The notes beneath the pieces were generated by a model. That model made no database searches and was not told where the DNA came from. It saw only the letters and a program-made list of their open reading frames with translations. Positions 25,511-33,985 of a stretch of 64,000 nt of DNA are shown here, one piece after another. Origin of the DNA: OFTM10 sp964344055 (GTDB lineage Bacteria; Actinomycetota; Acidimicrobiia; Acidimicrobiales; Aldehydirespiratoraceae); assembly GCA_964344055.1 (NCBI GenBank), contig CAYFLT010000012.1, positions 8,400-72,399 on the forward strand. The letters are read 5' to 3'. How positions within the stretch are numbered: position 1 is the first letter of the stretch; each line of letters begins with the position of its first letter. The position numbers were made by a program, and so were the translations under genes.

Positions 25511-26188
25511 ATGGCGACCGCGAAGAAGGCTGCGAGCAAGAAGGCCGCAGCGAAGAAGGCCGCAAAGGCCGGCGCCAAGAAGGCGGCGAAGAAGGCCCCG
25601 GCCAAGAAGGTCAAGAAGACCGCGGCAAAGGCCACGAAGACGAGCACGAAAAAGGCACCGGCCAAGAAGTCTCCGGCGAAGAAGTCTCCGGCGAAGAAGG
25701 CCGCGGCCAAGAAGGCCCCCAAGAAGGCCGCAGCGAAGAGGGCCTCCAAGAGCGCAGCATCGACGACCGCGCCGGCGGCGGCGAAGAAGGCCGTCAAGAA
25801 GAAGGCGAAGTCGCCATTCGGCAAGAAGTTCATCGACGACATGCGTGAACGGCTCATCACCGAGCGGGCCAAGTACCTCCATTCGGCAGAGGAGTACCGC
25901 GCCGAAGCCGACGCGCTCATCGAGGGGCGCGAGCCGGGCGACGTCCAGTTCGACGAGGAGTCGGGCGAAGGTGACTCGATGGCGGTGGAGCGTGAGCGCG
26001 ACCTCGCACTGTCCGCCCAGGCGCGCGCTGCGGTCGACCAGATCGACGCGGCCCTCGAGCGGATCGAGGCGGGCACCTACGGCGTCTGCGTCACATCGGG
26101 GCTTCCGATCCCCCAGGAGCGGTTGAAGGCAATCCCCTGGGCCGCGGAACGCGTCGAGTACAAGGTCGGAGGTCTCGGCCGGCTCTGA
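25511..26188 (+). CDS. Lysine-rich (histone H1-like) protein with degenerate DksA/TraR domain
   Basis: The start is ATG 25511, with GAGAGG about 8 bases upstream; it gives 225 residues. Residues 1-105 are almost entirely Ala, Lys and Pro (AAKKAAKAGAKKAAKKAPAKK repeats), including a 15-bp DNA tandem repeat at 25664-25693. The C-terminal half matches the actinobacterial TraR/DksA-like family: a coiled coil (FIDDMRERLITERAKYLHSAEEYRAEADAL), then AAVDQIDAALERIEAGTYGVCVTSGLPIPQERLKAIPWAAERV. Only one of the four zinc cysteines remains. The gene stands where traR stands in Streptomyces (after divIVA). It probably binds DNA or RNA polymerase, as inference. Confidence 0.85.
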   Translation: MATAKKAASKKAAAKKAAKAGAKKAAKKAPAKKVKKTAAKATKTSTKKAPAKKSPAKKSPAKKAAAKKAPKKAAAKRASKSAASTTAPAAAKKAVKKKAKSPFGKKFIDDMRERLITERAKYLHSAEEYRAEADALIEGREPGDVQFDEESGEGDSMAVERERDLALSAQARAAVDQIDAALERIEAGTYGVCVTSGLPIPQERLKAIPWAAERVEYKVGGLGRL

Positions 26189-26266
26189 TCCCGCCGAGAT
26201 CCACCACCCCCGACCCGGCCCTGCGTGGCGGAGGGGGCAGGCAAGCCGAGAGTCGGGGAGTGGGCC

Positions 26267-27205
26267 ATGAGCGAACAGCTCGAAGCGGCGGTTCCCGAGG
26301 GACTCGCGGGAGAGCGGGTCGATCGGGCCGTGGCGATGCTGACCGATCTGAGTCGATCGGCGGTGAGCCGGTTGATCGACGCCGAGGGCGTGTCGGTGAA
26401 CGGCGAGATCGTCACCCACGCGTCGCGACGGGTCGAGCTCGACGAGGTCATTGTCGTTCAGGTACCCGATTCGGTCGATCCGGCTCCCCAGCCCGACTCC
26501 GGAATCGTGGTCGACGTGGTCCACGAGGACGAGCACATCCTCGTCATCGACAAGCCGGCGGGCCTGGTCGTACACCCCGGAGCCGGTCACCAGGACGGCA
26601 CGCTCGTGAATGGCCTCGTCCACCGGTACCCGGAGATCGGCTCGGTGGGCGAAGCTCATCGGCCGGGAATCGTGCACCGGCTCGATCGTGGAACGTCCGG
26701 CCTCCTCGTGGTCGCCCGCACCGGTGCCGCCCACGGGGCACTCGTCGAGCAGATGTCGGCCCACGAGCCCGAACGCATCTACCGGGCGCTCGTCTGGGGT
26801 CACCCGGCCAGCGACGCCGGCACGATCGACGCCCCGATCGGCCGCTCGACTCGCCATCCGACCCGCATGACGGTCACCGAGAACGGTCGGCGTGCCGTCA
26901 CCCACTATCGGGTCGATGACCGCTTCGACGACCCTGTGCGGGTGGCCCTGCTGACCTGCCGGCTCGAGACCGGCCGAACCCATCAGATCCGCGTACACCT
27001 CCGGGCGATCGGTCATCCGGTGGTCGGCGATCGCGACTACGACGGTGGAAGACCCGGACTCGACCCAGGCCGGCCCTTCCTTCATGCCGGCACTCTGCGC
27101 TTTCGCCACCCCGTCAGCGGGGAACCCCTCGAATTCGAGTCGGACTTGCCGACCGATCTCGCCCAGGCCCTCGAAGCATGCCGCGGCGGGACCCGGCCCG
27201 ACTGA
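26267..27205 (+). CDS. rluD: 23S rRNA pseudouridine synthase, RluD family
   Basis: The start is ATG 26267 after GGGGAG, giving 312 residues. An S4 RNA-binding domain (GERVDRAVAMLTDLSRSAVSRLIDAEGVSVNGEIV) precedes the catalytic domain, with Asp140 in HRLDRGTSGLLVVARTG. Later motifs are YRALVWGHP and TGRTHQIRVHLRAIGHPVVGD. RluD modifies uridines in helix 69 of 23S rRNA. In many Actinobacteria lspA lies just upstream; here the DksA-like gene is the direct neighbour. Confidence 0.95.
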   Translation: MSEQLEAAVPEGLAGERVDRAVAMLTDLSRSAVSRLIDAEGVSVNGEIVTHASRRVELDEVIVVQVPDSVDPAPQPDSGIVVDVVHEDEHILVIDKPAGLVVHPGAGHQDGTLVNGLVHRYPEIGSVGEAHRPGIVHRLDRGTSGLLVVARTGAAHGALVEQMSAHEPERIYRALVWGHPASDAGTIDAPIGRSTRHPTRMTVTENGRRAVTHYRVDDRFDDPVRVALLTCRLETGRTHQIRVHLRAIGHPVVGDRDYDGGRPGLDPGRPFLHAGTLRFRHPVSGEPLEFESDLPTDLAQALEACRGGTRPD

Positions 27206-27241
27206 CCTTCACCGCGCCAGGGCGGACCGTTCAGCCGACCG

Positions 27242-27680
27242 TCAGTCCTCGACGGCGGGCCACGCGGCCTCGCCGCGGGCCATGCCGGCGATGTCGGCGA
27301 GAGAGAAGGAATCGAGAAACTCTCGCATGTGGAAGCCTGCGGCTCCCCAGATCGCGAGGAGCACACACTGGCCTTCGTGATCGCAGGCGCCATCGGTGTG
27401 GGGTTCCCCGAAGTCACCCGCGGTGATCGGACCGTCTACCGCTCGCACGATCTCCGACAGCCGGATGTCGGATGCTTCACGAGCCAGCACGTACCCGCCT
27501 CCGACGCCCCGTTTGGAGCGGACGATGCCGGCCCCCTTCAATGCGAGGAGTATCTGCTCGAGATACGGCTGGGGGAGTGCGGTGCGCTCGGCGATCTCAC
27601 GGACCGACGTCGGTGTCTCCTCGGTGTGGAGCGCGAGTGAGAGCAGCGCCCGCNNNNNNNNNNCGAGTCGACACTCTCAT
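27242..27680 (-). CDS. Rrf2-family transcriptional regulator, with a 10-N gap
   Basis: ATG 27680 begins MRVSTR. N bases at 27654-27663 replace about four or five residues, and the protein resumes RALLSLALHTEETPTSVREIAERTALPQPYLEQILLALKGAGIVRSKRGVGGGYVLAREASDIRL, a clear Rrf2 winged helix. The dimer-helix loop has Cys-x5-Cys (CDHEGQC), but the third cysteine of IscR/NsrR is replaced (Trp at the matching spacing), so an iron-sulphur cluster is possible but not assured. It is convergent with rluD. No target gene is evident from neighbours. Confidence 0.85.
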
Positions 27681-27753
27681 ACGCCGACTCTAGGACGAAG
27701 TGGCCGCCAGATCCGCAACCCTCGAACTCGCCGATCGGATCCCACGGTGTGGG

Positions 27754-27759
27754 TAGAGT
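27754..27759 (+). promoter_or_regulatory. -10-like hexamer, apparent leaderless start
   Basis: TAGAGT lies 6 bases before ATG 27766 with no ribosome site between. It supports ATG 27766 as start of the phosphodiesterase gene. Confidence 0.45.
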
Positions 27760-27765
27760 CCGCTG

Positions 27766-28866
27766 ATGGTCGATGACGGACTGGTTGTCCCGGAGTGGGG
27801 CGGTGGATGTGTGGCCGACATCGTGCCGGAGATCCTCGGTTCGGATCCCCCGCGAGGGCTGCTTCCGGACGAGGTGCTGGATGCCGGCTGCGTCGTCCTT
27901 CTCGTCCTCGACGGCCTGGGTTGGCACCAGCTCCAGGATCGCCTCGCCCTGGCCCCGACCCTCGCCGGTATGGACGGCCGCTCGATCACGACGGTCGCCC
28001 CGTCCACGACCGCGGCCGCGCTGACCTCCATCTCCACCGGGGTGGCGCCCGGCGAGCACGGCATCGTTGGCTACCGGGTCGACGTGGACGGCGAAGTCCT
28101 CAACATGTTGGGTTGGCGAACGCCTCGGGGTGATGCCCGAGAGCAGATCGTCCCGGAGCGTTTCCAGACGCTCGCGGCTTTCGATGGACAGCGGCCGGTG
28201 GTGGTCCAGAACGCCGGGTTCACCCGTAGCCCCTTCACCCGAGCTCATCTGGGCGACACCCGCCAACAGAACTACTGGACGCTCGCCACCCTGCCGGTCC
28301 AGGTCCGGCAGGCAGTGGCGGCGGGGGAACCGTTCGTCTACGCGTACTACGACGGCATCGACAAGATCGCGCACGGGCACGGCTTCGGAGAGCACTACGA
28401 CGCAGAACTGGCGGCCTGTGACCGGCTGGTGTCCGAGCTCATGATGTTGTTGCCGCGGGGCACGGCGCTCGTCGTCACCGCCGATCACGGACTGGTGGAC
28501 TGTCGCCACGGCGAAACCCCCCTCGCGCCCGAGATGCTCCCGATGATCGACCGCCAGTCGGGGGAGGCCCGGTTCCGGTGGCTGCATTCAGAACCCGGTC
28601 GGCAACGACGGCTCGTGGAAGCCGCCGAGGAGTTCCATGGTGACCGGGCCTGGGTACGGTCGGTCGATCAGGTTCTCGACGAGCAGTGGTTCGGGCCGAT
28701 CGTCACCGACGCGGCCCGTCGCCGGCTCGGTGACGTCGCTGTAGTGGCGAAGGACGACTGGTGGTTCATGGACCCGGTAGAACCCTCCGGGGTGAAGCTG
28801 CTCGGCCGACACGGGTCATTGACCCCGGCCGAGATGCACGTACCGCTCCTCAGCTTCAGCTCCTGA
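27766..28866 (+). CDS. Alkaline phosphatase superfamily protein (type I phosphodiesterase/nucleotide pyrophosphatase)
   Basis: The 366-residue protein has the first metal motif VVLLVLDGLGWHQLQ, the nucleophile loop APSTTAAALTSISTGVAPGEHGIVGY, a second site with YYDGIDKIAHGHGFGEHYDAEL and VVTADHGLVDC, and a C-terminal LGRHGSLTPAEMHVPLL. There is no signal peptide, so it should act in the cytoplasm, as in other actinobacterial members of this group. It hydrolyses phosphodiester or phosphoester bonds by family, but the substrate is unknown. It stands alone between the Rrf2 and bpa genes. Confidence 0.88.
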   Translation: MVDDGLVVPEWGGGCVADIVPEILGSDPPRGLLPDEVLDAGCVVLLVLDGLGWHQLQDRLALAPTLAGMDGRSITTVAPSTTAAALTSISTGVAPGEHGIVGYRVDVDGEVLNMLGWRTPRGDAREQIVPERFQTLAAFDGQRPVVVQNAGFTRSPFTRAHLGDTRQQNYWTLATLPVQVRQAVAAGEPFVYAYYDGIDKIAHGHGFGEHYDAELAACDRLVSELMMLLPRGTALVVTADHGLVDCRHGETPLAPEMLPMIDRQSGEARFRWLHSEPGRQRRLVEAAEEFHGDRAWVRSVDQVLDEQWFGPIVTDAARRRLGDVAVVAKDDWWFMDPVEPSGVKLLGRHGSLTPAEMHVPLLSFSS

Positions 28867-28889
28867 CCCTCACCCGCCGAGGAGCAACG

Positions 28890-28902
28890 GGGGTCAGACC
28901 CC
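28890..28902. repeat. Short odd palindrome GGGGTCAGACCCC
   Basis: GGGGTC and GACCCC flank a single A, 23 bases after the phosphodiesterase stop. The word resembles short palindromes dispersed in many high-GC genomes and could serve as a small terminator hairpin. Only one copy was noticed here. Confidence 0.35.
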
Positions 28903-28934
28903 AGACGCAACACCTGAGGTCGGGACGGACTTCG

Positions 28935-28940
28935 TAGACT
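28935..28940 (+). promoter_or_regulatory. -10-like hexamer, apparent leaderless start of bpa
   Basis: TAGACT lies 7 bases before ATG 28948 with no Shine-Dalgarno sequence, consistent with a leaderless bpa transcript. Confidence 0.45.
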
Positions 28941-28947
28941 GCCCGCG

Positions 28948-29472
28948 ATGACCGACGCAGTGAACGAATCGGCCGAACCCGAGATAGAGCGACCGCCCGT
29001 CGAGGTTCTGGACGACGGTCCAACCGACGGAGGCGACGCCGATGTCGACGAGACGGTCGATCACCCCGCGAAGGTGATGCGGATCGGCACCATGATGAAG
29101 CAACTGCTCGAGGAACTGCGGTCGACCGAACTCGACCAGCCCAGCCGCGACCGGTTGCGCGACATCTACGACACCAGTGTCAGCGAACTGGGCTCGGCGC
29201 TCTCGGCCGATCTCCGCGAGGAACTCGGCCGGCTGGCCCTTCCGTTCAACGGCGAGGACACTCCGACCGCGGCCGAGCTCCAGATCGCCAAGGCCCAGTT
29301 GGTCGGCTGGCTGGAGGGCCTGGTCCAGGGGATGCAGGCGATGCTGTTCGCCCAGCAGATGGCAGCCCAACAACAGTTGCAGACCATGCGGTCCCAGATC
29401 GGCCCGGGTGGCCGGCCGGGCATGCCTCCCGAGTCCGACGCTCCCGACGACCGTCCCGGCACCTACCTCTGA
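28948..29472 (+). CDS. bpa: Bacterial proteasome activator Bpa (PafE)
   Basis: The 174-residue protein has a disordered acidic N-terminus (residues 1-45), then the conserved core HPAKVMRIGTMMKQLLEELRSTELDQPSRDRLRDIYDTSVSELGSALSADLREELGRLALPF and AELQIAKAQLVGWLEGLVQGMQAMLFAQQMAAQQQLQ. It ends GTYL. In mycobacteria Bpa forms a dodecameric ring whose C-terminal GQYL inserts into the 20S proteasome to open its gate without ATP. Here Gln is Thr, with the penultimate Tyr kept. Its presence implies a 20S proteasome elsewhere in the genome. Confidence 0.92.
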   Translation: MTDAVNESAEPEIERPPVEVLDDGPTDGGDADVDETVDHPAKVMRIGTMMKQLLEELRSTELDQPSRDRLRDIYDTSVSELGSALSADLREELGRLALPFNGEDTPTAAELQIAKAQLVGWLEGLVQGMQAMLFAQQMAAQQQLQTMRSQIGPGGRPGMPPESDAPDDRPGTYL

Positions 29473-29539
29473 CACCGACCGAACAGGGCTGGACGGATCC
29501 GGGTCGGGGACGATAGCGTCCAAATGACACGCATGTGAT

Positions 29540-29571
29540 TCATCCACATGCCGTCCACAGTGCCATCCACA
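29540..29571 (+). promoter_or_regulatory. Three DnaA-box-like sites upstream of dnaE
   Basis: TCATCCACA (29540-29548), CCGTCCACA (29551-29559) and CCATCCACA (29563-29571) are spaced 11 and 12 bases apart, about one helical turn. The first differs from the TTATCCACA DnaA box by one base and the others by two. They lie 69-100 bases before the dnaE start, within the 167-bp gap. Confidence 0.4.
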
Positions 29572-29639
29572 GGGCCTTCCGCGAGGTGTCTGGGGCGGTG
29601 TCCGAGGACAGTTCAGGCGACCACTTCCGGGAGTGATCA

Positions 29640-32600
29640 GTGGGGGACTCGTTCGCCCATCTCCACGTCCACACCGAGTACTCGATGCTCGACGGCGCGT
29701 CGCGCCTCGACGACGCCATCGCCAGCGCGGCGGCCGACGGCCAGCCGGCCATGGCGATCACCGACCACGGCAACATGTACGGGGTCCTCGACTTCTACCG
29801 GGGCTGTCACGACGCGGGCATCAAGCCCATCATCGGCACCGAGATCTATCTCGCCCACGAGTCCCGCCACGAGCGGCCGAGCCGGCGGGGAAGGGCCGAC
29901 GACTCCGGCGGCGACACCGGCGGCGGCAAGAAGCTCTACTACCACGCCATCCTCATGGCCGAGAACCAGGTCGGGTACAAGAACCTGATCCAGCTCTCGA
30001 GCCAGGCGTACCTCACCGGCTACCACTACAAGCCCCGTGCGGACTTCGAGCTGATGGAGCAGTACGCGGAGGGGATCATCGCCACCTCCGGCTGCCTCGG
30101 CGGGCACGTCCTGCAGTCGTTGATGCAGGGCAACGAGAACGCCGCCATCGAGCACGCGGCCCGCTTCCAGGACATCTTCGGCCGCGACAACTTCTTCATC
30201 GAGCTGCAGGACCACGGCATCCCGGAGCAGCGCGCCACCAACCCCCAGCTCCTCGAGATCGCCAAGAAGATCCAGGCCCCGGTGCTGGCGACCAACGACT
30301 CCCACTACACCCACCAACACGACAGCGAAGCCCATGACGCCCTGTTGTGCGTGCAGACCGGGGCCCTGCTGAGCGACACCGACCGCTTCAAGTTCCACGG
30401 CTACATCAAGAGCGCGGGGGAGATGCGGCGCCTGTTCGGCGAGGTGCCGTCGGCGTGTGACAACACCCTGTGGATCGCCGAGCGGTGCGACGTCGAGATC
30501 GAGTTCGGCAAACCCCAACTCCCCGAGTTCCCGCTTCCCGCGGGGTTCGCCTCCGACACCGACTACCTACGCCATCTCACCTACGAGGGTGCCCACCAGC
30601 GGTGGGGCCAGAACCTTCCGGCCGAAGTGGTCGAGCGACTCGACTACGAGCTCGGCGTCATCGACAACATGGGGTTCTCGGCGTACTTCCTGATCACCTG
30701 GGATCTCATCAAGCACGCCCGGGACAATGACATCAGGGTCGGGCCCGGCCGCGGTTCGGCCGCCGGTTGTGCAGTCGCCTACACGCTCTGGATCACCGAT
30801 CTCGACCCGATCAGGTACGACCTCCTGTTCGAGCGCTTCCTCAACCCGTCGCGGATCTCGATGCCCGACATCGACATGGACTTCGACACCCGGTACCGGG
30901 ACGAGATGATCCGCTATGCGGCCGAGCGGTACGGCCGAGACAACGTCGCCCAGATCGTCACCTTCTCCCAGATCAAGGCTCGTGCCGCGGTGCGCGACGC
31001 GGCACGGGTGCTCGGCTACCCGTACGCCGTGGGCGACAAGGTGGCCAAGGCAATGCCCCCACTGATCATGGGCCGCGACACGCCGCTCAAGTACTGCTTC
31101 GAGGAGCACCCGAAATACATCGACGGCTACAAGTCGGCCGGCGAGCTACGCGACATGGTGTCCTCCGATGCCGACATCGCCCGAGTGGTCGAGGTGGCGA
31201 AGGGGCTCGAGGGGATGCGGCGCCAGGACGGCATCCACGCCGCTGCAGTGGTGATCACCAATGAGCCGCTCACCGAGTACCTGCCGATCCAGCGCAAGCC
31301 GGAAGCCGGCAAGCCGATCGAGGAATCGCCGGTCGTCACGCAGTACGAGATGCACGGGGTGGAGGACCTCGGCCTGTTGAAGATGGACTTCCTCGGGCTG
31401 CGAAACCTCGACGTCATCTCCGATTGTCTCGATCTCATCGAGGACACGCATCACACCCGAGTCGACATCGACGCGGTCGCCCTCGACGATGCACCGACCT
31501 TCGAGTTGCTCAAACGAGGCGACACCATCGGGGTCTTCCAGCTCGAGTCGAGTCCGATGCGGGCACTGATCCGGTCGCTCGCCCCCACCTCGTTCGACGA
31601 TGTCGCTGCCCTCGTCGCCCTCTACCGGCCGGGGCCGATGGCGGCGAACATGCACAACGACTACGCGGACCGCAAGAACGGCCGCAAGCCGGTGGAGTTC
31701 ATCCATCCCGACGCCGAAGAGCTGCTCGGCGACACCTACGGGCTGATGATCTACCAGGAGAGCGTCATGCGAATGGCGCAGAAGTTCGCCGGCTACTCGC
31801 TGGCCGAAGCGGACTCACTGCGCAAGGCGATGGGCAAGAAGATCCGCGAGGCGATGGAGAAGGAGCGGGAGAAGTTCGTTTCCGGAGTCATCGCCAACGG
31901 CTACGACGAGTCGCTCGCCGTCGAGATGTTCGACATCATCGCCCAGTTCGCCGACTACGCCTTCAACAAGAGCCACTCCTACGGGTACGGCTACGTCGCC
32001 TACCAGATCGCCTACCTCAAGGCGAACTACCCGGTGGAGTACCTCTCCGCCCTGCTGACCAGCGTCAAGACCAAGCTCGAGTCGGCTGCGGTGTATCTCA
32101 ACGAGTGCCGGCTGATGGGGATCGAGGTCGAGGTTCCCGACATCAACCGCTCGGCGTCGGACTTCACGCCGGTGCCCGACCTCGCCTGGTCGGCCACCGC
32201 ACCGGAAGGTGCCGGGGCGGCCTCACCCGGCCACATCGTCTTCGGCCTGTCGGCCATCCGCAATGTCGGTGAGGGTGTGGTCGAGAAGATCCTCGCGGCA
32301 CGCGGGGAAGGGGGGCCCTTCGAGTCATTCGTCGATTTCGTCGAACGGGTCGAACTCGATGCCCTCAACAAGCGCACCATCGAGTCCCTGATCAAGGGAG
32401 GTGCCTTCGACTCTCTCGGTCACCCCCGCAAGGGTCTGCTCCAGGTGTACGAACAGATCGTCGATCTCACCGTGCAGCGTCGCCGCGAGCACGACATGGG
32501 CGTGCAGTCACTGTTCGGCGCGCTCGACGATGGCCCGACCTTCGACGAACGGCCGGCGGTTCCCGATGTCGAGTTCGACAAGATGCCGCGTCTCGCCCAC

Positions 32601-33191
32601 GAGAAGGAGATGCTCGGCCTCTACATCTCCGATCACCCCTTGCTCGGGTTCGAGTCCCAGATCCGACGCAAAGCGGACTGCTCAGTGGCCGATCTGGCCG
32701 AAAAGCCCGACGGCGCCATCGTGAAGGTCGGCGGCGTCATCACCAACCTCCAGCGCAAGTGGACCCGCAAGGGCGACCTCATGGCGGTGTTCGAGCTGGA
32801 GGACCTCGAGGGTTCGGTCGAGGTCATGGTGTTCCCGCGCACCATGCAGGAGCACGGGCCGAAGCTGGCCGACGACACCATCGTGATGGTGCGGGGTCGT
32901 ACCGAGAACGGCGACGATCTCCCCAAGCTGTTCGCCCAGGACATCGAGATCGTCGAGGACCTCTCCGACAACGCCCCGGTCCGCGTGCTCCTGGCCCCGG
33001 AACACCAGAACCAGGGTCGCATCGCCGACCTCAAGTCGATACTGGCCGCTCATCCCGGCGACTCCCCGGTCGAGCTCCACCTGAGCGAGAAGCAGGTGTT
33101 GCGGCTTCCCGACGACTACGCCGTCGACAACGCGAACGGTGTGGTGGCCGAACTGAGAGTGCTGTTGGGGCCCGACTCGATTCTCGCCTGA
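29640..33191 (+). CDS. dnaE: DNA polymerase III alpha subunit DnaE
   Basis: The 1183-residue replicative polymerase starts at GTG 29640, with GGGAG a few bases upstream. It opens with the PHP domain (FAHLHVHTEYSMLDGA). The polymerase core has VGPGRGSAAGCAVAY and the catalytic pair Asp410/Asp412 in PDIDMDFD; LKMDFLGLRNLDVI, FQLESSPMRALIRSL, the helix-hairpin-helix region and an OB domain (VGGVITNLQRKWTRKGDLMAVFELEDLEGSVEVMVFP) follow. Length and order match DnaE1. PHP metal ligands look mostly intact, so proofreading in cis is possible, as in mycobacterial DnaE1. Confidence 0.97.
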   Translation: MGDSFAHLHVHTEYSMLDGASRLDDAIASAAADGQPAMAITDHGNMYGVLDFYRGCHDAGIKPIIGTEIYLAHESRHERPSRRGRADDSGGDTGGGKKLYYHAILMAENQVGYKNLIQLSSQAYLTGYHYKPRADFELMEQYAEGIIATSGCLGGHVLQSLMQGNENAAIEHAARFQDIFGRDNFFIELQDHGIPEQRATNPQLLEIAKKIQAPVLATNDSHYTHQHDSEAHDALLCVQTGALLSDTDRFKFHGYIKSAGEMRRLFGEVPSACDNTLWIAERCDVEIEFGKPQLPEFPLPAGFASDTDYLRHLTYEGAHQRWGQNLPAEVVERLDYELGVIDNMGFSAYFLITWDLIKHARDNDIRVGPGRGSAAGCAVAYTLWITDLDPIRYDLLFERFLNPSRISMPDIDMDFDTRYRDEMIRYAAERYGRDNVAQIVTFSQIKARAAVRDAARVLGYPYAVGDKVAKAMPPLIMGRDTPLKYCFEEHPKYIDGYKSAGELRDMVSSDADIARVVEVAKGLEGMRRQDGIHAAAVVITNEPLTEYLPIQRKPEAGKPIEESPVVTQYEMHGVEDLGLLKMDFLGLRNLDVISDCLDLIEDTHHTRVDIDAVALDDAPTFELLKRGDTIGVFQLESSPMRALIRSLAPTSFDDVAALVALYRPGPMAANMHNDYADRKNGRKPVEFIHPDAEELLGDTYGLMIYQESVMRMAQKFAGYSLAEADSLRKAMGKKIREAMEKEREKFVSGVIANGYDESLAVEMFDIIAQFADYAFNKSHSYGYGYVAYQIAYLKANYPVEYLSALLTSVKTKLESAAVYLNECRLMGIEVEVPDINRSASDFTPVPDLAWSATAPEGAGAASPGHIVFGLSAIRNVGEGVVEKILAARGEGGPFESFVDFVERVELDALNKRTIESLIKGGAFDSLGHPRKGLLQVYEQIVDLTVQRRREHDMGVQSLFGALDDGPTFDERPAVPDVEFDKMPRLAHEKEMLGLYISDHPLLGFESQIRRKADCSVADLAEKPDGAIVKVGGVITNLQRKWTRKGDLMAVFELEDLEGSVEVMVFPRTMQEHGPKLADDTIVMVRGRTENGDDLPKLFAQDIEIVEDLSDNAPVRVLLAPEHQNQGRIADLKSILAAHPGDSPVELHLSEKQVLRLPDDYAVDNANGVVAELRVLLGPDSILA

Positions 33192-33316
33192 CCCCATTTC
33201 CGCCGCTGAGTCACAGAGTGGCCAGATCCACACCCTCGGTCAGGTTGCGAATCGCGCCGAAACCTTGAAAACTGGATCGGTCCGAACCTGGCGAGAACGT
33301 GGGGATGTTGCAGCGA

Positions 33317-33985
33317 ATGGCGATCGAAGTAGAGACCAAGGACTGCACCGCACTGAGCGACGCCGAGCTGGCCGAGATGGCCGACCTCTGCGCCGACTCG
33401 CCGAACGCGTTCGAGGTCGGCATGCTCTCGAAGCAGGCCGAGGCCTGGGTGCTCTGCACGGTGGCCAGCGAGGGCGGCAAGATCCGCGGATTCTCGTTCT
33501 GCACCCTCGAGCGGATCGGCGGCACGCCCAGCGTGCTCATCGGTGCCGGTCACGTGTGCCGCAACACCAAGCGCGACACCGTGCTGCGGGCGATCATGAC
33601 CGACCAGCTCCGTCGGGCCGTGCTCGCTTTCCCGGACGAGGACGTGCTCATCGGTAGTCAGATGAACGACCCTGGCGCGTTCGAGGCCTACAAGTCCCTC
33701 GACGACGTCGTTCCCCGCCCCGATCACAAGGCATCGGGTGAGGAGCGGGCCTGGGGTCGCCGGCTCGCGAAGCGCTTCGGTATCGGGGCCAGCGCCTACG
33801 AGGACCGTGCCTTCACGGTTCGAGGCGACGGCAGCCAGTCCGTCGTACTCGACCATTCGAGCGCGAAGCCGGAGAAGACCAGCGCCGACGTCGCCGCCCA
33901 GTTCGACGGCCTCGACACCGCCAACGGCGACACCCTGATCGCCTTCGGTTGGGCGATGGCCGAGGACCTCGAGAAGCTTCTCTGA
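33317..33985 (+). CDS. Uncharacterised protein, possibly GNAT-like
   Basis: Start ATG 33317 gives 222 residues; ATG 33305 or GTG 33299 would add four to six. The stretch ending VLIGSQMNDPGAFEAYKSL, preceded by RDTVLRAIMTDQLRRAVLAFPDED, has the helix-strand-helix rhythm of an acetyltransferase (GNAT) acceptor region, with the N..a...y pattern. I cannot see a clear acetyl-CoA Q/RxxGxG/A loop, so the assignment is weak. It sits 125 bases after dnaE and overlaps the start region of the nitroreductase gene. Confidence 0.6.
   Translation: MAIEVETKDCTALSDAELAEMADLCADSPNAFEVGMLSKQAEAWVLCTVASEGGKIRGFSFCTLERIGGTPSVLIGAGHVCRNTKRDTVLRAIMTDQLRRAVLAFPDEDVLIGSQMNDPGAFEAYKSLDDVVPRPDHKASGEERAWGRRLAKRFGIGASAYEDRAFTVRGDGSQSVVLDHSSAKPEKTSADVAAQFDGLDTANGDTLIAFGWAMAEDLEKLL

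Noticed and set aside
25520..25830. AAGAAG-rich repeated DNA as a possible satellite or CRISPR-like array
   Set aside because: It is the codon-level repeat of a lysine/alanine-rich protein tail; there are no spacers and the frame is open throughout.
29540..29571. Replication origin
   Set aside because: Only three imperfect DnaA-like boxes, no AT-rich unwinding region and no dnaA or dnaN nearby; more likely a dnaE promoter feature if real.
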